A DNA stretch of 7,699 bases from an uncultured Catenibacterium sp. (GCF_900764565.1 NZ_CAAFOM010000139.1:1-7699), one strand, 5' to 3'. Positions 1 through 6,806 are shown, counted from the stretch's first letter. Notes: generated from the sequence alone by a model not told the origin. Numbers and translations: made by a program.

Positions 1-8
1 AGATACAT
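1..8 (-). CDS. Start of a divergent gene, cut by the window edge
   Basis: On the minus strand an ATG (plus-strand cat at 6-8) is preceded by an AAAGGAGG Shine-Dalgarno (plus-strand 17-24) with 8 nt between the GGAGG core and the ATG, which is ideal spacing for Bacillota. A promoter-like TATAAT lies further upstream on the same strand. Only the first two codons (Met-Tyr) and part of a third are inside the window, so the product cannot be named. It would be transcribed away from pstS. The competing reading is that 3-101 is the C-terminal tail of a + strand gene ending TAA at 99-101. I prefer the divergent start because RBS, spacing and -10 box all agree, but a + strand terminator at 114-146 argues the other way. 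Confidence 0.5.
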
Positions 9-57
9 ATATTTAGCCTCCTTTCTGTAGATTCAGGAAAAGAAGTTCCCTATATAT

Positions 58-88
58 ATTATACTATTTCTTACTCCAAATTTCTCAA
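58..88 (-). promoter_or_regulatory. Candidate promoter of the divergent gene
   Basis: Read on the minus strand, TTGAGA (plus-strand 83-88, 5 of 6 matches to the sigma-A -35 consensus) is followed after 19 bp by a perfect TATAAT (plus-strand 58-63). The spacer is about 2 bp longer than ideal. Transcription would begin near position 50, giving a leader of about 40 nt that contains the AAAGGAGG ribosome binding site. Confidence 0.4.
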
Positions 89-113
89 TCAGATGCATTA
101 ACGGCATTCATCC

Positions 114-146
114 CCCACCTATATTTTATATTGAGGTGGGTTTTTT
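114..146 (+). terminator. Rho-independent terminator-like hairpin upstream of pstS
   Basis: CCCACCT (114-120) pairs perfectly with AGGTGGG (134-140) around a 13-nt A/T-rich loop, and six T residues follow directly (141-146). This is a standard intrinsic terminator on the + strand; the other strand has no T tract. It would insulate pstS from transcription arriving from the left. What it terminates is unclear: either a + strand gene ends in 1-101, or an unannotated short transcript ends here. Confidence 0.8.
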
Positions 147-175
147 CTGCATTTTTTTAGATAAAACAACCGTAT

Positions 176-208
176 TTATGTAAAAAGTAAAAAATCACTT
201 TTACATAA
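176..208. repeat. Imperfect inverted repeat upstream of the pstS promoter
   Basis: TTATGTAAAAAGT (176-188) is the reverse complement of ACTTTTACATAA (197-208) apart from one extra A, with an 8-nt A-rich spacer (189-196). The right arm overlaps the first of the three 11-bp repeats at 199-231, so the left arm supplies an inverted copy of the same ACATAA core. Lying upstream of the predicted promoter, it is more likely a protein-binding site in DNA than an RNA hairpin. Confidence 0.6.
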
Positions 209-231
209 TCTTAAGATAATACATACATAAA
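199..231 (+). promoter_or_regulatory. Putative Pho box: three 11-bp direct repeats
   Basis: Three consecutive 11-mers align without gaps: TTTTACATAAT (199-209), CTTAAGATAAT (210-220) and ACATACATAAA (221-231). The cores ACATAAT, AGATAAT and ACATAAA recur at exactly 11-bp spacing. Tandem 11-bp half-sites on one face of the helix are the known architecture of OmpR/PhoB-family operators, and the core resembles the TCATAAA part of the E. coli Pho box half-site. The repeats lie where a -35 would be, directly before a -10 box, as expected for an activator-dependent promoter. The likely binder is the regulator encoded at 4447-5124. Sequence logic only; binding is inferred. Confidence 0.65.
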
Positions 232-237
232 TATGAT
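232..237 (+). promoter_or_regulatory. -10 box of the pst operon promoter
   Basis: TATGAT differs from TATAAT at one position. There is no good -35 hexamer 16-18 bp upstream (TCTTAA at 209-214 is poor); that space is filled by the repeated ACATAAT-like elements, which fits a promoter that needs PhoP/PhoB for activity. Transcription would start around 243-246, leaving a leader of about 58 nt before pstS. Confidence 0.5.
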
Positions 238-260
238 TTTTTTGTTAAGGAGAAAAAACT

Positions 261-269
261 ATGATGTAG
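261..269 (+). other. Two-codon leader ORF (Met-Met-stop) ahead of pstS
   Basis: AAGGAG (247-252) is followed at 8-nt spacing by ATG ATG TAG. The Shine-Dalgarno and spacing are as good as those of the real genes in this operon, yet the frame ends after two codons. It may be a chance arrangement, a relic of a former start, or a minimal ORF that loads ribosomes on the leader. If transcription starts at 243-246, the Shine-Dalgarno sits at the very 5' end of the mRNA, which could weaken its use. Confidence 0.3.
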
Positions 270-271
270 GT

Positions 272-290
272 GTCTTAAGAAGACGGGAGG
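272..290 (+). promoter_or_regulatory. Leader hairpin abutting the pstS Shine-Dalgarno
   Basis: GTCTT (272-276) pairs with AAGAC (280-284) around the triloop AAG. The very next bases, GGGAGG (285-290), are the Shine-Dalgarno of pstS. The Shine-Dalgarno to ATG gap is 12 nt, longer than the 8-9 nt seen for most genes here. The helix is short and may be weak, so an influence on pstS translation is possible but unproven. Confidence 0.35.
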
Positions 291-302
291 AAAAAAGTAA
301 AT

Positions 303-1139
303 ATGAAAAAAATATTAACGCTTGTACTTACATGTGTACTTGCATTCTCACTTGCAGGTTGTGGAGGATCTAAAGATTCTTCAACTGCTGGTTCAGGAGA
401 TTTATCAGGAAAGATATCACTTGATGGTTCTACATCAATGGAAAAATTCGTTACTGCCTTAGGCGAATCATTCAAAGAAAAGAACCCTAACGTTACAGTA
501 GAAGCTCAGTTCACTGGTTCATCTGCTGGTATCTCTTCAGTATTAAACGGTAAAGCTGATATCGGTGATTCATCAAGAGCATTAACTGATGAAGAAAAGA
601 GCCAGGGTCTTGAAGAAAACATCGTAGCAATCGATGGTATCGCAGTTGCAGTTAACAAGAATAATACTGTTAAGAATGTAACTAAAGAACAGTTAACTAA
701 GATCTATACTGGTGAAATCACTAACTGGAAAGAACTTGGTGGTAAAGACGAAAAGATCGTTGTTATTGGTAGAGAAGCTGCTTCTGGTACGAGAGGTGCT
801 TTCGAAGAATTATTAGACATCAAAGATAAATGTCAGTATGCTCAGGAATTAGATAACACTGGTGCAGTTGTTGCGAAAGCTGCTTCAATTGAAGGTGCTA
901 TTGGTTATGTATCATTAGATGCTGTAGATAAATCAATCAATACATTACAGTTAGATGGTGTTGATTGTACAGTTAAGAACATCAAAGCTGGTAAATATGC
1001 ATTACAGAGACCATTCGTAATGGCTACTAAAGGTAAAATTGAAAAACAGTCTAAATTAGTTCAGGCATTATTCGATTACATTGATAGTGATGAAGGGCAG
1101 GCTATCATTAAAAAAGTAGGTCTAATCAGTGCTAAATAG
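303..1139 (+). CDS. pstS: PstS, phosphate-binding lipoprotein of the Pst ABC transporter
   Basis: Captures inorganic phosphate outside the membrane and hands it to PstC/PstA. The 278-residue protein begins with a lipoprotein signal peptide: basic MKK, a hydrophobic stretch (4-18) and the lipobox LAGC, with Cys20 as the predicted lipidated residue, followed by a Gly/Ser-rich tether (21-36). The mature domain is a periplasmic-binding-protein type II fold with the serine/threonine-rich anion-binding loops typical of PstS: GSTSM (42-46), GSSAGI (72-77), DIGDSSR (86-92) and REAASGTRGAF (157-167). YTGEITNW (135-142) is another family hallmark. GGGAGG at 285-290 is the RBS. All ten glutamine codons are CAG, unlike the mixed usage in pstC, phoR and the last gene, which suggests selection for high expression. 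Its 3' end overlaps pstC. Confidence 0.97.
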   Translation: MKKILTLVLTCVLAFSLAGCGGSKDSSTAGSGDLSGKISLDGSTSMEKFVTALGESFKEKNPNVTVEAQFTGSSAGISSVLNGKADIGDSSRALTDEEKSQGLEENIVAIDGIAVAVNKNNTVKNVTKEQLTKIYTGEITNWKELGGKDEKIVVIGREAASGTRGAFEELLDIKDKCQYAQELDNTGAVVAKAASIEGAIGYVSLDAVDKSINTLQLDGVDCTVKNIKAGKYALQRPFVMATKGKIEKQSKLVQALFDYIDSDEGQAIIKKVGLISAK

Positions 1140-2046
1140 CATTGTTGGTACCAATAAAAGTAGACAAGCATCAGAAAAGGCAGCCGCATTAATTGTTAGT
1201 GTATGTGCTGCTTTTTCAATAGTTGCAGTCGTCGCTATTACTGCCTACATGATCTATAGCGGCACACCTGCACTTGCTAAGGTTGGTATCGGAAATATCT
1301 TATTTAAAACAGAATGGGTTCCTTCTCAAGGAAAGTTCGGTATTCTTTACATTATCTTAACTTCTATTGTTGGTACATTGTGTGCTGTCTTAATCGCAAT
1401 TCCTGTTGGTTTATTTACTGCAGCTGCATTAAGTGAAATGGTTACTGGTACGCCAAAGAAGGTTATGAAAGCAGCGATTGAATTATTAGCTGGTATTCCA
1501 TCAGTTGTTTATGGGTTACTTGGTATCTTGATCATCAACCCACAGATGTATAAGTTAGAAAAGCTACTTTATCATACATCTCACTCACATCAGTTCACTG
1601 GTGGAGCGAACTTAATTGCGGCAATCATTGTATTAGTCATTATGATCTTACCAACATTAATCAATGTCTCTGAAACAGCTCTAGAAACTGTTCCAAATCA
1701 TTTAAGATTAAGTTCTTATGCACTTGGTGCCACTAAGATTCAGACAATCTTTAAAGTTGTTATTCCAGCAGCTAAGAATGGAATCATGAGTGCCATTGTA
1801 TTAGGTGTTGGACGTGCTATTGGTGAAGCAATGGCTATCTTACTTGTTGCAGGTAATGCCGTTAATTTACCAGCACCATTCAATTCAGTACGTTTCTTAA
1901 CAACAGCTATCGTATCTGAAATGTCTTATTCAAGTGGTGTACATAGACAAGTATTATTTACAATCGGTTTAGTATTATTCATCTTCATTATGATTATCAA
2001 TATCATTTTGATGAAGATTCTAAAGAAGGGTGAAGAAAATGGATAA
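1129..2046 (+). CDS. pstC: PstC, phosphate ABC transporter permease
   Basis: One of the two membrane subunits forming the phosphate channel. The start is a GTG inside pstS, giving an 11-bp overlap; AGTAGG (1115-1120) lies 8 nt before it, and the next in-frame ATG falls inside the first membrane helix, so no later start is sensible. The 305-residue product has about six hydrophobic segments (roughly 20-43, 72-102, 115-137, 160-180, 218-245, 275-297). Family marks include ELLAGIPSVVYG (118-129), the EAA-type cytoplasmic loop that docks on PstB (about 196-219, with Gly200 and the IP pair at 212-213) and GRAIGEAMA (228-236). The C-terminal end overlaps the pstA start by 8 bp, indicating translational coupling. 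Confidence 0.95.
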   Translation: MLNSIVGTNKSRQASEKAAALIVSVCAAFSIVAVVAITAYMIYSGTPALAKVGIGNILFKTEWVPSQGKFGILYIILTSIVGTLCAVLIAIPVGLFTAAALSEMVTGTPKKVMKAAIELLAGIPSVVYGLLGILIINPQMYKLEKLLYHTSHSHQFTGGANLIAAIIVLVIMILPTLINVSETALETVPNHLRLSSYALGATKIQTIFKVVIPAAKNGIMSAIVLGVGRAIGEAMAILLVAGNAVNLPAPFNSVRFLTTAIVSEMSYSSGVHRQVLFTIGLVLFIFIMIINIILMKILKKGEENG

Positions 2047-2962
2047 AGCAGATTCTAAAAAAGTATCAGCTTCTTCTCCATTAAAGGAAGTGAACACTGT
2101 GGATAGAACGTTATATCATAAAAAGAAAAGAATAGGAGATTCTGTGTTACGTGGACTTATTTATCTATGTGCTGGTTTCTCTAGTATCTTGATTCTTGTC
2201 ATTATTGGTTATGTCTTCTCAAAAGCCATTCCCCATTTCCATTTCAAGAATTTAGTTGAACCAATGAGTCAGTTATCAAACCCTGAAGGTTTATTAGGTA
2301 ACATCATCAATACTATTTATGTGGTTGTAGGTACATTATTATTTGCCTGCCCAATTGGTATTGGTGCTGCCATTTACTTAAATGAATATGCAAAGAATAA
2401 GAAGTTCGTTGCAGCTGTCTCATTTACAACAGAAGTATTATCAGGTATTCCATCTATTATCTTTGGTTTATTTGGTATGATCTTCTTTGGTGAAATGCTT
2501 CATTTAGGTTATTCAGTCTTAAATGGATGCTTCACATTAACTATTCTTATCTTACCAATTATTATTAGAAACACTCAGGTTGCCTTAGAATCAGTTCCTT
2601 CTTCATATCGTGAAGCAGCATTAGGTATTGGTTCAACTAAGTGGTATATGATTCGTACTGTTATTCTTCCAAGTGCTATGCCTGGTATCTTAACTGGTGT
2701 GATTCTTGGTATGGGTCGTATTGTGGCTGAATCAGCAGCCTTATTATTTACAGCAGGTAGTGGTTACTTCATGCCAAGGGGATTCTTTACACACTTAATG
2801 GAAAGTGGTGGAACACTCACTATCCAGCTTTATATGGCAATGAGTAATGCAGAATATGGACAGGCCTTTGTGATTGGTATGATCTTGATTATTCTTGTAT
2901 TAATCATGAACTTTATTGCGAAATGGCTCTCTAGTAGATTTAATGTAGAAAAAGCAAAATAA
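2039..2962 (+). CDS. pstA: PstA, phosphate ABC transporter permease
   Basis: Second membrane subunit of the phosphate channel, pairing with PstC. I start it at ATG 2039 (307 residues) because AAGGG (2026-2030) then sits 8 nt upstream; a GTG at 2030, three codons earlier, would overlap that Shine-Dalgarno. A polar, lysine-rich cytoplasmic N-terminus (1-37) precedes about six hydrophobic segments (near 38-62, 86-115, 133-152, 160-177, 213-240, 274-296). EVLSGIPSIIFG (132-143) is the PstA/PstC signature, and REAALGIGSTKWYMIRTVIL (191-210) followed by Pro211 is a clear EAA loop for contact with PstB. It overlaps the end of pstC and stops 14 bp before pstB. Confidence 0.95.
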   Translation: MDKADSKKVSASSPLKEVNTVDRTLYHKKKRIGDSVLRGLIYLCAGFSSILILVIIGYVFSKAIPHFHFKNLVEPMSQLSNPEGLLGNIINTIYVVVGTLLFACPIGIGAAIYLNEYAKNKKFVAAVSFTTEVLSGIPSIIFGLFGMIFFGEMLHLGYSVLNGCFTLTILILPIIIRNTQVALESVPSSYREAALGIGSTKWYMIRTVILPSAMPGILTGVILGMGRIVAESAALLFTAGSGYFMPRGFFTHLMESGGTLTIQLYMAMSNAEYGQAFVIGMILIILVLIMNFIAKWLSSRFNVEKAK

Positions 2963-2976
2963 TGAGGTAAATATAT

Positions 2977-3729
2977 ATGAATAAAATGGAAATTAAGAAT
3001 TTAAATCTATGGTATGGTGAAAAACATGCCTTGAAGAATACAAGCTTAGATATCCCAGAACATAAGATTACAGCGTTCATCGGTCCTTCTGGATGTGGTA
3101 AATCTACATTCCTTAAAACATTAAACCGTATGCAGGACTATGTAAAAGGTGTAAAGATCACTGGTCAGGTAACACTAGATGGTGAAGATATCTTTGATCC
3201 TAGAGTAGATACGACTTTATTAAGAAAGAAAGTAGGTATGGTATTCCAGCAGCCTAACCCATTCCCAATGAGTATCTTTGATAATATTGCATATGGACCT
3301 AGAATTCATGGTATTAAGAATCATGCTGAATTAGAAAAGATTGTGATTAGATCATTAAAGCAGGCTGCTTTATATGATGAGATTGCAGATCGTCTAGATA
3401 CAAGTGCATTAGGTTTATCTGGTGGTCAGCAGCAGAGATTATGTATTGCGAGATGTTTAGCTGTTAACCCAGATGTTATCTTATTAGATGAACCTACAAG
3501 TGCCTTAGACCCAATTTCTACATCTAAGATTGAAGACTTATTAATGGATCTTAAGAAAGACTATACAATTGTGATTGTAACACATAACATGCAGCAGGCT
3601 TCACGTATTGCAGACAATACCGCATTCTTCTTACAGGGTGAAATCATTGAAACTGGTGATACAGAAAAGATCTTCTCATTCCCTCAGGATAAGAGAACAG
3701 AAGATTATATCACTGGTAGATTCGGTTAA
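2977..3729 (+). CDS. pstB: PstB, phosphate ABC transporter ATPase
   Basis: Cytoplasmic ATPase that dimerises beneath PstC/PstA and powers phosphate import. The 250 residues carry every ABC motif: Walker A GPSGCGKST (36-44), Q-loop VFQQPNPFPMS (89-99) with the NPFPMS tail characteristic of PstB, signature LSGGQQQR (147-154), Walker B VILLDEPTSALDP (167-179) with catalytic Glu172, and the switch His203. The C-terminal TEDYITGRFG is also typical of PstB. GAGG (2964-2967) is spaced 9 nt from ATG 2977; a second ATG at 2986 fits the RBS less well. Length is normal and no key residue is missing. All glutamines are encoded by CAG, as in pstS. Confidence 0.98.
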   Translation: MNKMEIKNLNLWYGEKHALKNTSLDIPEHKITAFIGPSGCGKSTFLKTLNRMQDYVKGVKITGQVTLDGEDIFDPRVDTTLLRKKVGMVFQQPNPFPMSIFDNIAYGPRIHGIKNHAELEKIVIRSLKQAALYDEIADRLDTSALGLSGGQQQRLCIARCLAVNPDVILLDEPTSALDPISTSKIEDLLMDLKKDYTIVIVTHNMQQASRIADNTAFFLQGEIIETGDTEKIFSFPQDKRTEDYITGRFG

Positions 3730-3732
3730 TAT

Positions 3733-3760
3733 TTAACAATTTTAATCAATATATTATAAT
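3733..3760 (+). promoter_or_regulatory. Possible internal promoter between pstB and phoU
   Basis: The 46-bp gap is the longest inside the operon. TTAACA (3733-3738, 5 of 6 to the -35 consensus) and a perfect TATAAT (3755-3760) are separated by 16 bp. Against it, the predicted start near 3767 would fall at or beyond the phoU Shine-Dalgarno (AAGGAG, 3762-3767), so such a transcript could express phoP and phoR but hardly phoU. The A/T-rich context makes a chance match plausible. Confidence 0.3.
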
Positions 3761-3775
3761 GAAGGAGTAAAAATT

Positions 3776-4432
3776 ATGAGAAGTCGTTTTGATCGAGAAC
3801 TAGATACGCTTAATGTAGATCTTCAGAAGATGAGCGGTCTTGTAGAAAATGCATTAGAGAATACTATTTCCGCATTTAAAAACAAGAACACTAAGCTTGC
3901 GAAAGAAGTCATGGAAAATGATCGTATGATCAATGATATGGAACGTTCTATTGAATCTATTTGTTTTAAGTTAATGTTAAGACAGCAGCCAGTGGCAAGA
4001 GATTTACGTATTGTGACGACTGCATTAAAGATTGTCACTGATCTAGAAAGAATTGGTGATCAGTGTTCTGATATTTGTGAAATCATCTTAGATTTATCTG
4101 GTGATCATATTTATAGAACAGTAGAACATATTCCAGATATGTTAAAGACTGCAAAAGAAATGGTACATAAGTCTATTGAAGCTTTTGTAGAGGGTGATGT
4201 AGATAAAGCCCACAGTATTTCTAGAATGGATGATGATATTGATGCATTATTCTTAGATATTAAGAATGAAATTATCCAGATCATGAAGGAAAATAGTGAA
4301 AATGCAGATGACTGTTTAGATTATTTCATGATTGCGAAATATCTAGAAAGAATTGGTGATCATGCATCTAATATCTGTGAATGGTTAGACTTCATGGAAA
4401 CAGGATCTATCAACCAGCAGCGTATTATATAA
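3776..4432 (+). CDS. phoU: PhoU, phosphate signalling and transport regulator
   Basis: PhoU is a cytoplasmic all-helical protein that in other bacteria couples Pst transporter state to the PhoR kinase, keeps the Pho response off when phosphate is plentiful and limits uptake. The 218-residue product shows the expected duplicated three-helix-bundle architecture: DLERIGDQCSDICE (89-102) and YLERIGDHASNICE (189-202) are the two metal-binding E/D-rich motifs and lie exactly 100 residues apart. RQQPVARDLR (69-78) is another conserved PhoU segment. AAGGAG (3762-3767) at 8-nt spacing supports the start. It sits between the transporter genes and the two-component pair, and its stop is 14 bp before the regulator. 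Confidence 0.96.
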   Translation: MRSRFDRELDTLNVDLQKMSGLVENALENTISAFKNKNTKLAKEVMENDRMINDMERSIESICFKLMLRQQPVARDLRIVTTALKIVTDLERIGDQCSDICEIILDLSGDHIYRTVEHIPDMLKTAKEMVHKSIEAFVEGDVDKAHSISRMDDDIDALFLDIKNEIIQIMKENSENADDCLDYFMIAKYLERIGDHASNICEWLDFMETGSINQQRII

Positions 4433-4446
4433 GGGGGATATAATCA

Positions 4447-5124
4447 ATGAGCGAACGTATATATGTAATAGAAGATGATGAAAATATTCAGGAAATTATC
4501 AAGTTATCTCTTGAGTCAAGTGGGTATTCAATTACCCTATTTAATAATGCGATAGATGCAATAGTCGCAATTCATGAAGATACACCTGATCTTGCAATAT
4601 TTGATGTCATGTTACCAGAATTAGATGGTATTTCAGCTATTAAGCAGATTAGAAAGACTAATACAACTTTACCTATCTTAATTCTATCTGCAAAGGATCG
4701 TGAAATAGATAAGGTAAGAGGATTAGATTCAGGCTGTGATGATTATATGACGAAACCATTTGGAGTGCTGGAACTTGCTGCACGTGTTCGCTCATTACTT
4801 AGAAGAAGCCAGCATCATTCAAAGGTTATTAAAACTACATCTTTAGAAATTGATAAATCTAAACATATTATTTTAAAACAAGGTGAAAAACTTGAATTAA
4901 CTCATAAAGAGTATCAGTTATTACTCTATTTAGTAGAAAATAAAGAACGTGTTGTAGAAAGAGAAGAACTCTTGAATAATATCTGGGGTTATGATTTTGT
5001 AGGCGAATCTAGAGCTTTAGATGTTCATATTCGTTCTTTACGTGCAAAACTTGGTGATGATGGACATCATTATATTAAAACAATCAGAAGTGTAGGTTAT
5101 CGTTTTATTGAGGATGGTCAATAA
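4447..5124 (+). CDS. phoP: PhoP/PhoB-type phosphate response regulator (OmpR family)
   Basis: DNA-binding response regulator of the phosphate-starvation two-component system, called PhoP in Bacillus and PhoB in E. coli. The 225 residues comprise a receiver domain (1-120) and an OmpR-type winged helix (about 126-222). Visible receiver residues are acidic Asp10/Asp11, phospho-acceptor Asp53 (in IFDVMLPELDG), Ser81, Tyr100 and Lys103 in TKPF. The effector domain has ELTHKEYQLLLYL (150-162), the recognition-helix segment ALDVHIRSLRAKLG (190-203) and TIRSVGYRF (212-220) in the wing. A GGGGG-rich RBS (4433-4437) is 9 nt from the ATG. It probably binds the 11-bp repeats at 199-231, making the operon autoregulated. 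Assignment to phosphate rests on the operon context. Confidence 0.93.
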   Translation: MSERIYVIEDDENIQEIIKLSLESSGYSITLFNNAIDAIVAIHEDTPDLAIFDVMLPELDGISAIKQIRKTNTTLPILILSAKDREIDKVRGLDSGCDDYMTKPFGVLELAARVRSLLRRSQHHSKVIKTTSLEIDKSKHIILKQGEKLELTHKEYQLLLYLVENKERVVEREELLNNIWGYDFVGESRALDVHIRSLRAKLGDDGHHYIKTIRSVGYRFIEDGQ

Positions 5125-6806
5125 TGAGACAATCTATATTGAGATATTTCATCTCATTATTATTGGTATCTTTATGTATCTGTAGTGCAACGAGTATATT
5201 TATTATTTCTGGTTCAATGAAAGAGGATTCTGAAAGAGAAATGATGTATTCTGTAAAACTTATAGAATATAATCTAGATTACTCTAAGGATCTTAATACG
5301 CAGATAGAAACACTCAATCCACTTGCTTTCTCTGACGATACAAGAATATCTGTCATTGATGAAAAAGGTCAAGTTCTTGCAGATACATATAAGAATGACA
5401 TCTCTTCTAATCATTTGAAAAGAGAAGAAGTGCAGCAGGCACTTCATTCTTCAAATCATGAAGGTTATGCAATGAGACGTTCTGAGACAACCAATCAGCC
5501 ACTTCTTTATGCTGCTTATTATAAAGATAACCACATTGTAAGATTGTCCATCCCTTATTCAGGTGTATGGGGTTATTTTCCAGAACTTGCTCCTGCATTT
5601 GCGATTTCTATACTAATTAGTATATTATTTTCATACATAGTTGCACGTAAACTCTCTAAGAGAGTCACTCAACCTTTGACAGAAATCAGTGAGTCTCTTA
5701 ATAATATGACTGAAGATTATCGTTTTGAACTCCCAACAACAGATTATGAAGAATTTACGCCTATTATTGATACAATAGAAAATCTTTCTCATCGATTAAG
5801 AAAATCTATGAGAGAGACAAGATTTGAACAAGATAAGATCAATGCGATATTAAGAAAGATGGAGGAAGGCTTTATCTTACTTGATGAGAATGGCATGATC
5901 TTAAGTGTCAATGATAGTGCTATAAAGATTCTAGGACCTTTAAAAGAGAAGGATAACTTAGTTGATCATATCTCTTATCCAGACCTTATAAATGCATTAA
6001 ATAGTGCATCTAAAAAACAACGTATAGAATTAAAGATTCATGATTTTGATTATCAATGTGCAATCTCCCGCCTTCCATTTGGTACAGCACTCTTCTTTGT
6101 AGACATTACTGCAATGAAGAACTCACAGAAGATGAGAGAAGAATTCTTCTCTAGTGTATCTCATGAATTAAAAACACCTATTACAGCTATTAGAGGCTAC
6201 AGTGAATTATTATCACAGGGATTCATCAATGATGAAAATCAGAAGAAGATGATGCTCTCTAAGATTCAAACTGAAGTGACTAATATGTCTTCTTTAATTA
6301 ATGATATCTTGATGTTATCTAGACTAGATAGTGATGATTTGATTGTAGAAAAGGTTCCTGTAAAGATGCAGGCATTAATGAAGGACATCTCACAAGATTA
6401 TGAAGGTTTATTATTGAAATATAATGTAGAGCTTCATACAGATGTTGAACCTATTACTTATATTGGAAATGGATCTCAGATAGAGACATTGATTTCTAAT
6501 CTCGTAAGTAATGCGATTAAATACAACAAAGAAGATGGTTATGTATATGTTCATATTTATAGTAAGAAAGATAACATGGTCATTGAAGTCAAGGATACAG
6601 GTATTGGAATCCCTCTTGCAGACCAAGGACGTGTCTTTGAAAGATTCTACCGTGTTGATAAGGGACGTAGTAGAATTAAAGGTGGTACTGGTTTAGGTCT
6701 TGCCATCGTTAAGCATATTGTTTCTTATAATAAAGGAACAGTAAAATTACATAGTCAATTAGGAGAAGGTACTTGTATTACAATTACTCTTCCTAATAAA
6801 TCATAG
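5124..6806 (+). CDS. phoR: PhoR-type membrane sensor histidine kinase
   Basis: Phosphate-responsive histidine kinase partner of the upstream regulator; its ATG shares one base with the regulator's stop (TAATG) and GAGG (5110-5113) is its RBS. Order of parts in 560 residues: TM1 (about 8-30), an extracytoplasmic sensor of about 120 residues containing ISVIDEKGQVLADT (75-88), reminiscent of a PAS/Cache fold, TM2 (about 154-174), HAMP linker (175-229), cytoplasmic PAS (about 238-329), dimerisation domain with H-box SSVSHELKTPI (343-353) and phospho-acceptor His347, then the ATPase domain with N-box LVSNAIKYN (460-468), G1 DTGIGIP (491-497), F-box FERFYRVDKGRSR (505-517) and G2 GGTGLGLAIV (520-529). 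All catalytic boxes are intact. The length and PAS content match Bacillus-type PhoR. Glutamine codons are mixed CAA/CAG, unlike pstS and pstB. Confidence 0.94.
   Translation: MRQSILRYFISLLLVSLCICSATSIFIISGSMKEDSEREMMYSVKLIEYNLDYSKDLNTQIETLNPLAFSDDTRISVIDEKGQVLADTYKNDISSNHLKREEVQQALHSSNHEGYAMRRSETTNQPLLYAAYYKDNHIVRLSIPYSGVWGYFPELAPAFAISILISILFSYIVARKLSKRVTQPLTEISESLNNMTEDYRFELPTTDYEEFTPIIDTIENLSHRLRKSMRETRFEQDKINAILRKMEEGFILLDENGMILSVNDSAIKILGPLKEKDNLVDHISYPDLINALNSASKKQRIELKIHDFDYQCAISRLPFGTALFFVDITAMKNSQKMREEFFSSVSHELKTPITAIRGYSELLSQGFINDENQKKMMLSKIQTEVTNMSSLINDILMLSRLDSDDLIVEKVPVKMQALMKDISQDYEGLLLKYNVELHTDVEPITYIGNGSQIETLISNLVSNAIKYNKEDGYVYVHIYSKKDNMVIEVKDTGIGIPLADQGRVFERFYRVDKGRSRIKGGTGLGLAIVKHIVSYNKGTVKLHSQLGEGTCITITLPNKS

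Noticed and set aside
3..101. Open + strand frame ending TAA at 99-101, possibly the tail of an upstream gene
   Set aside because: The residues show no recognisable family and the codons (ata, agc, ctc, tcc) are unlike the operon's preferred set. A well-spaced minus-strand RBS and start occupy the same stretch. It stays open because of the terminator at 114-146.
2030..2038. GTG at 2030 as an upstream start for pstA
   Set aside because: It overlaps the Shine-Dalgarno AAGGG that is optimally placed for ATG 2039, and has no good ribosome binding site of its own.
4439..4444. TATAAT between phoU and phoP
   Set aside because: Transcription would begin inside the phoP start codon region and no -35 is evident; it is part of the A/T-rich RBS spacer.
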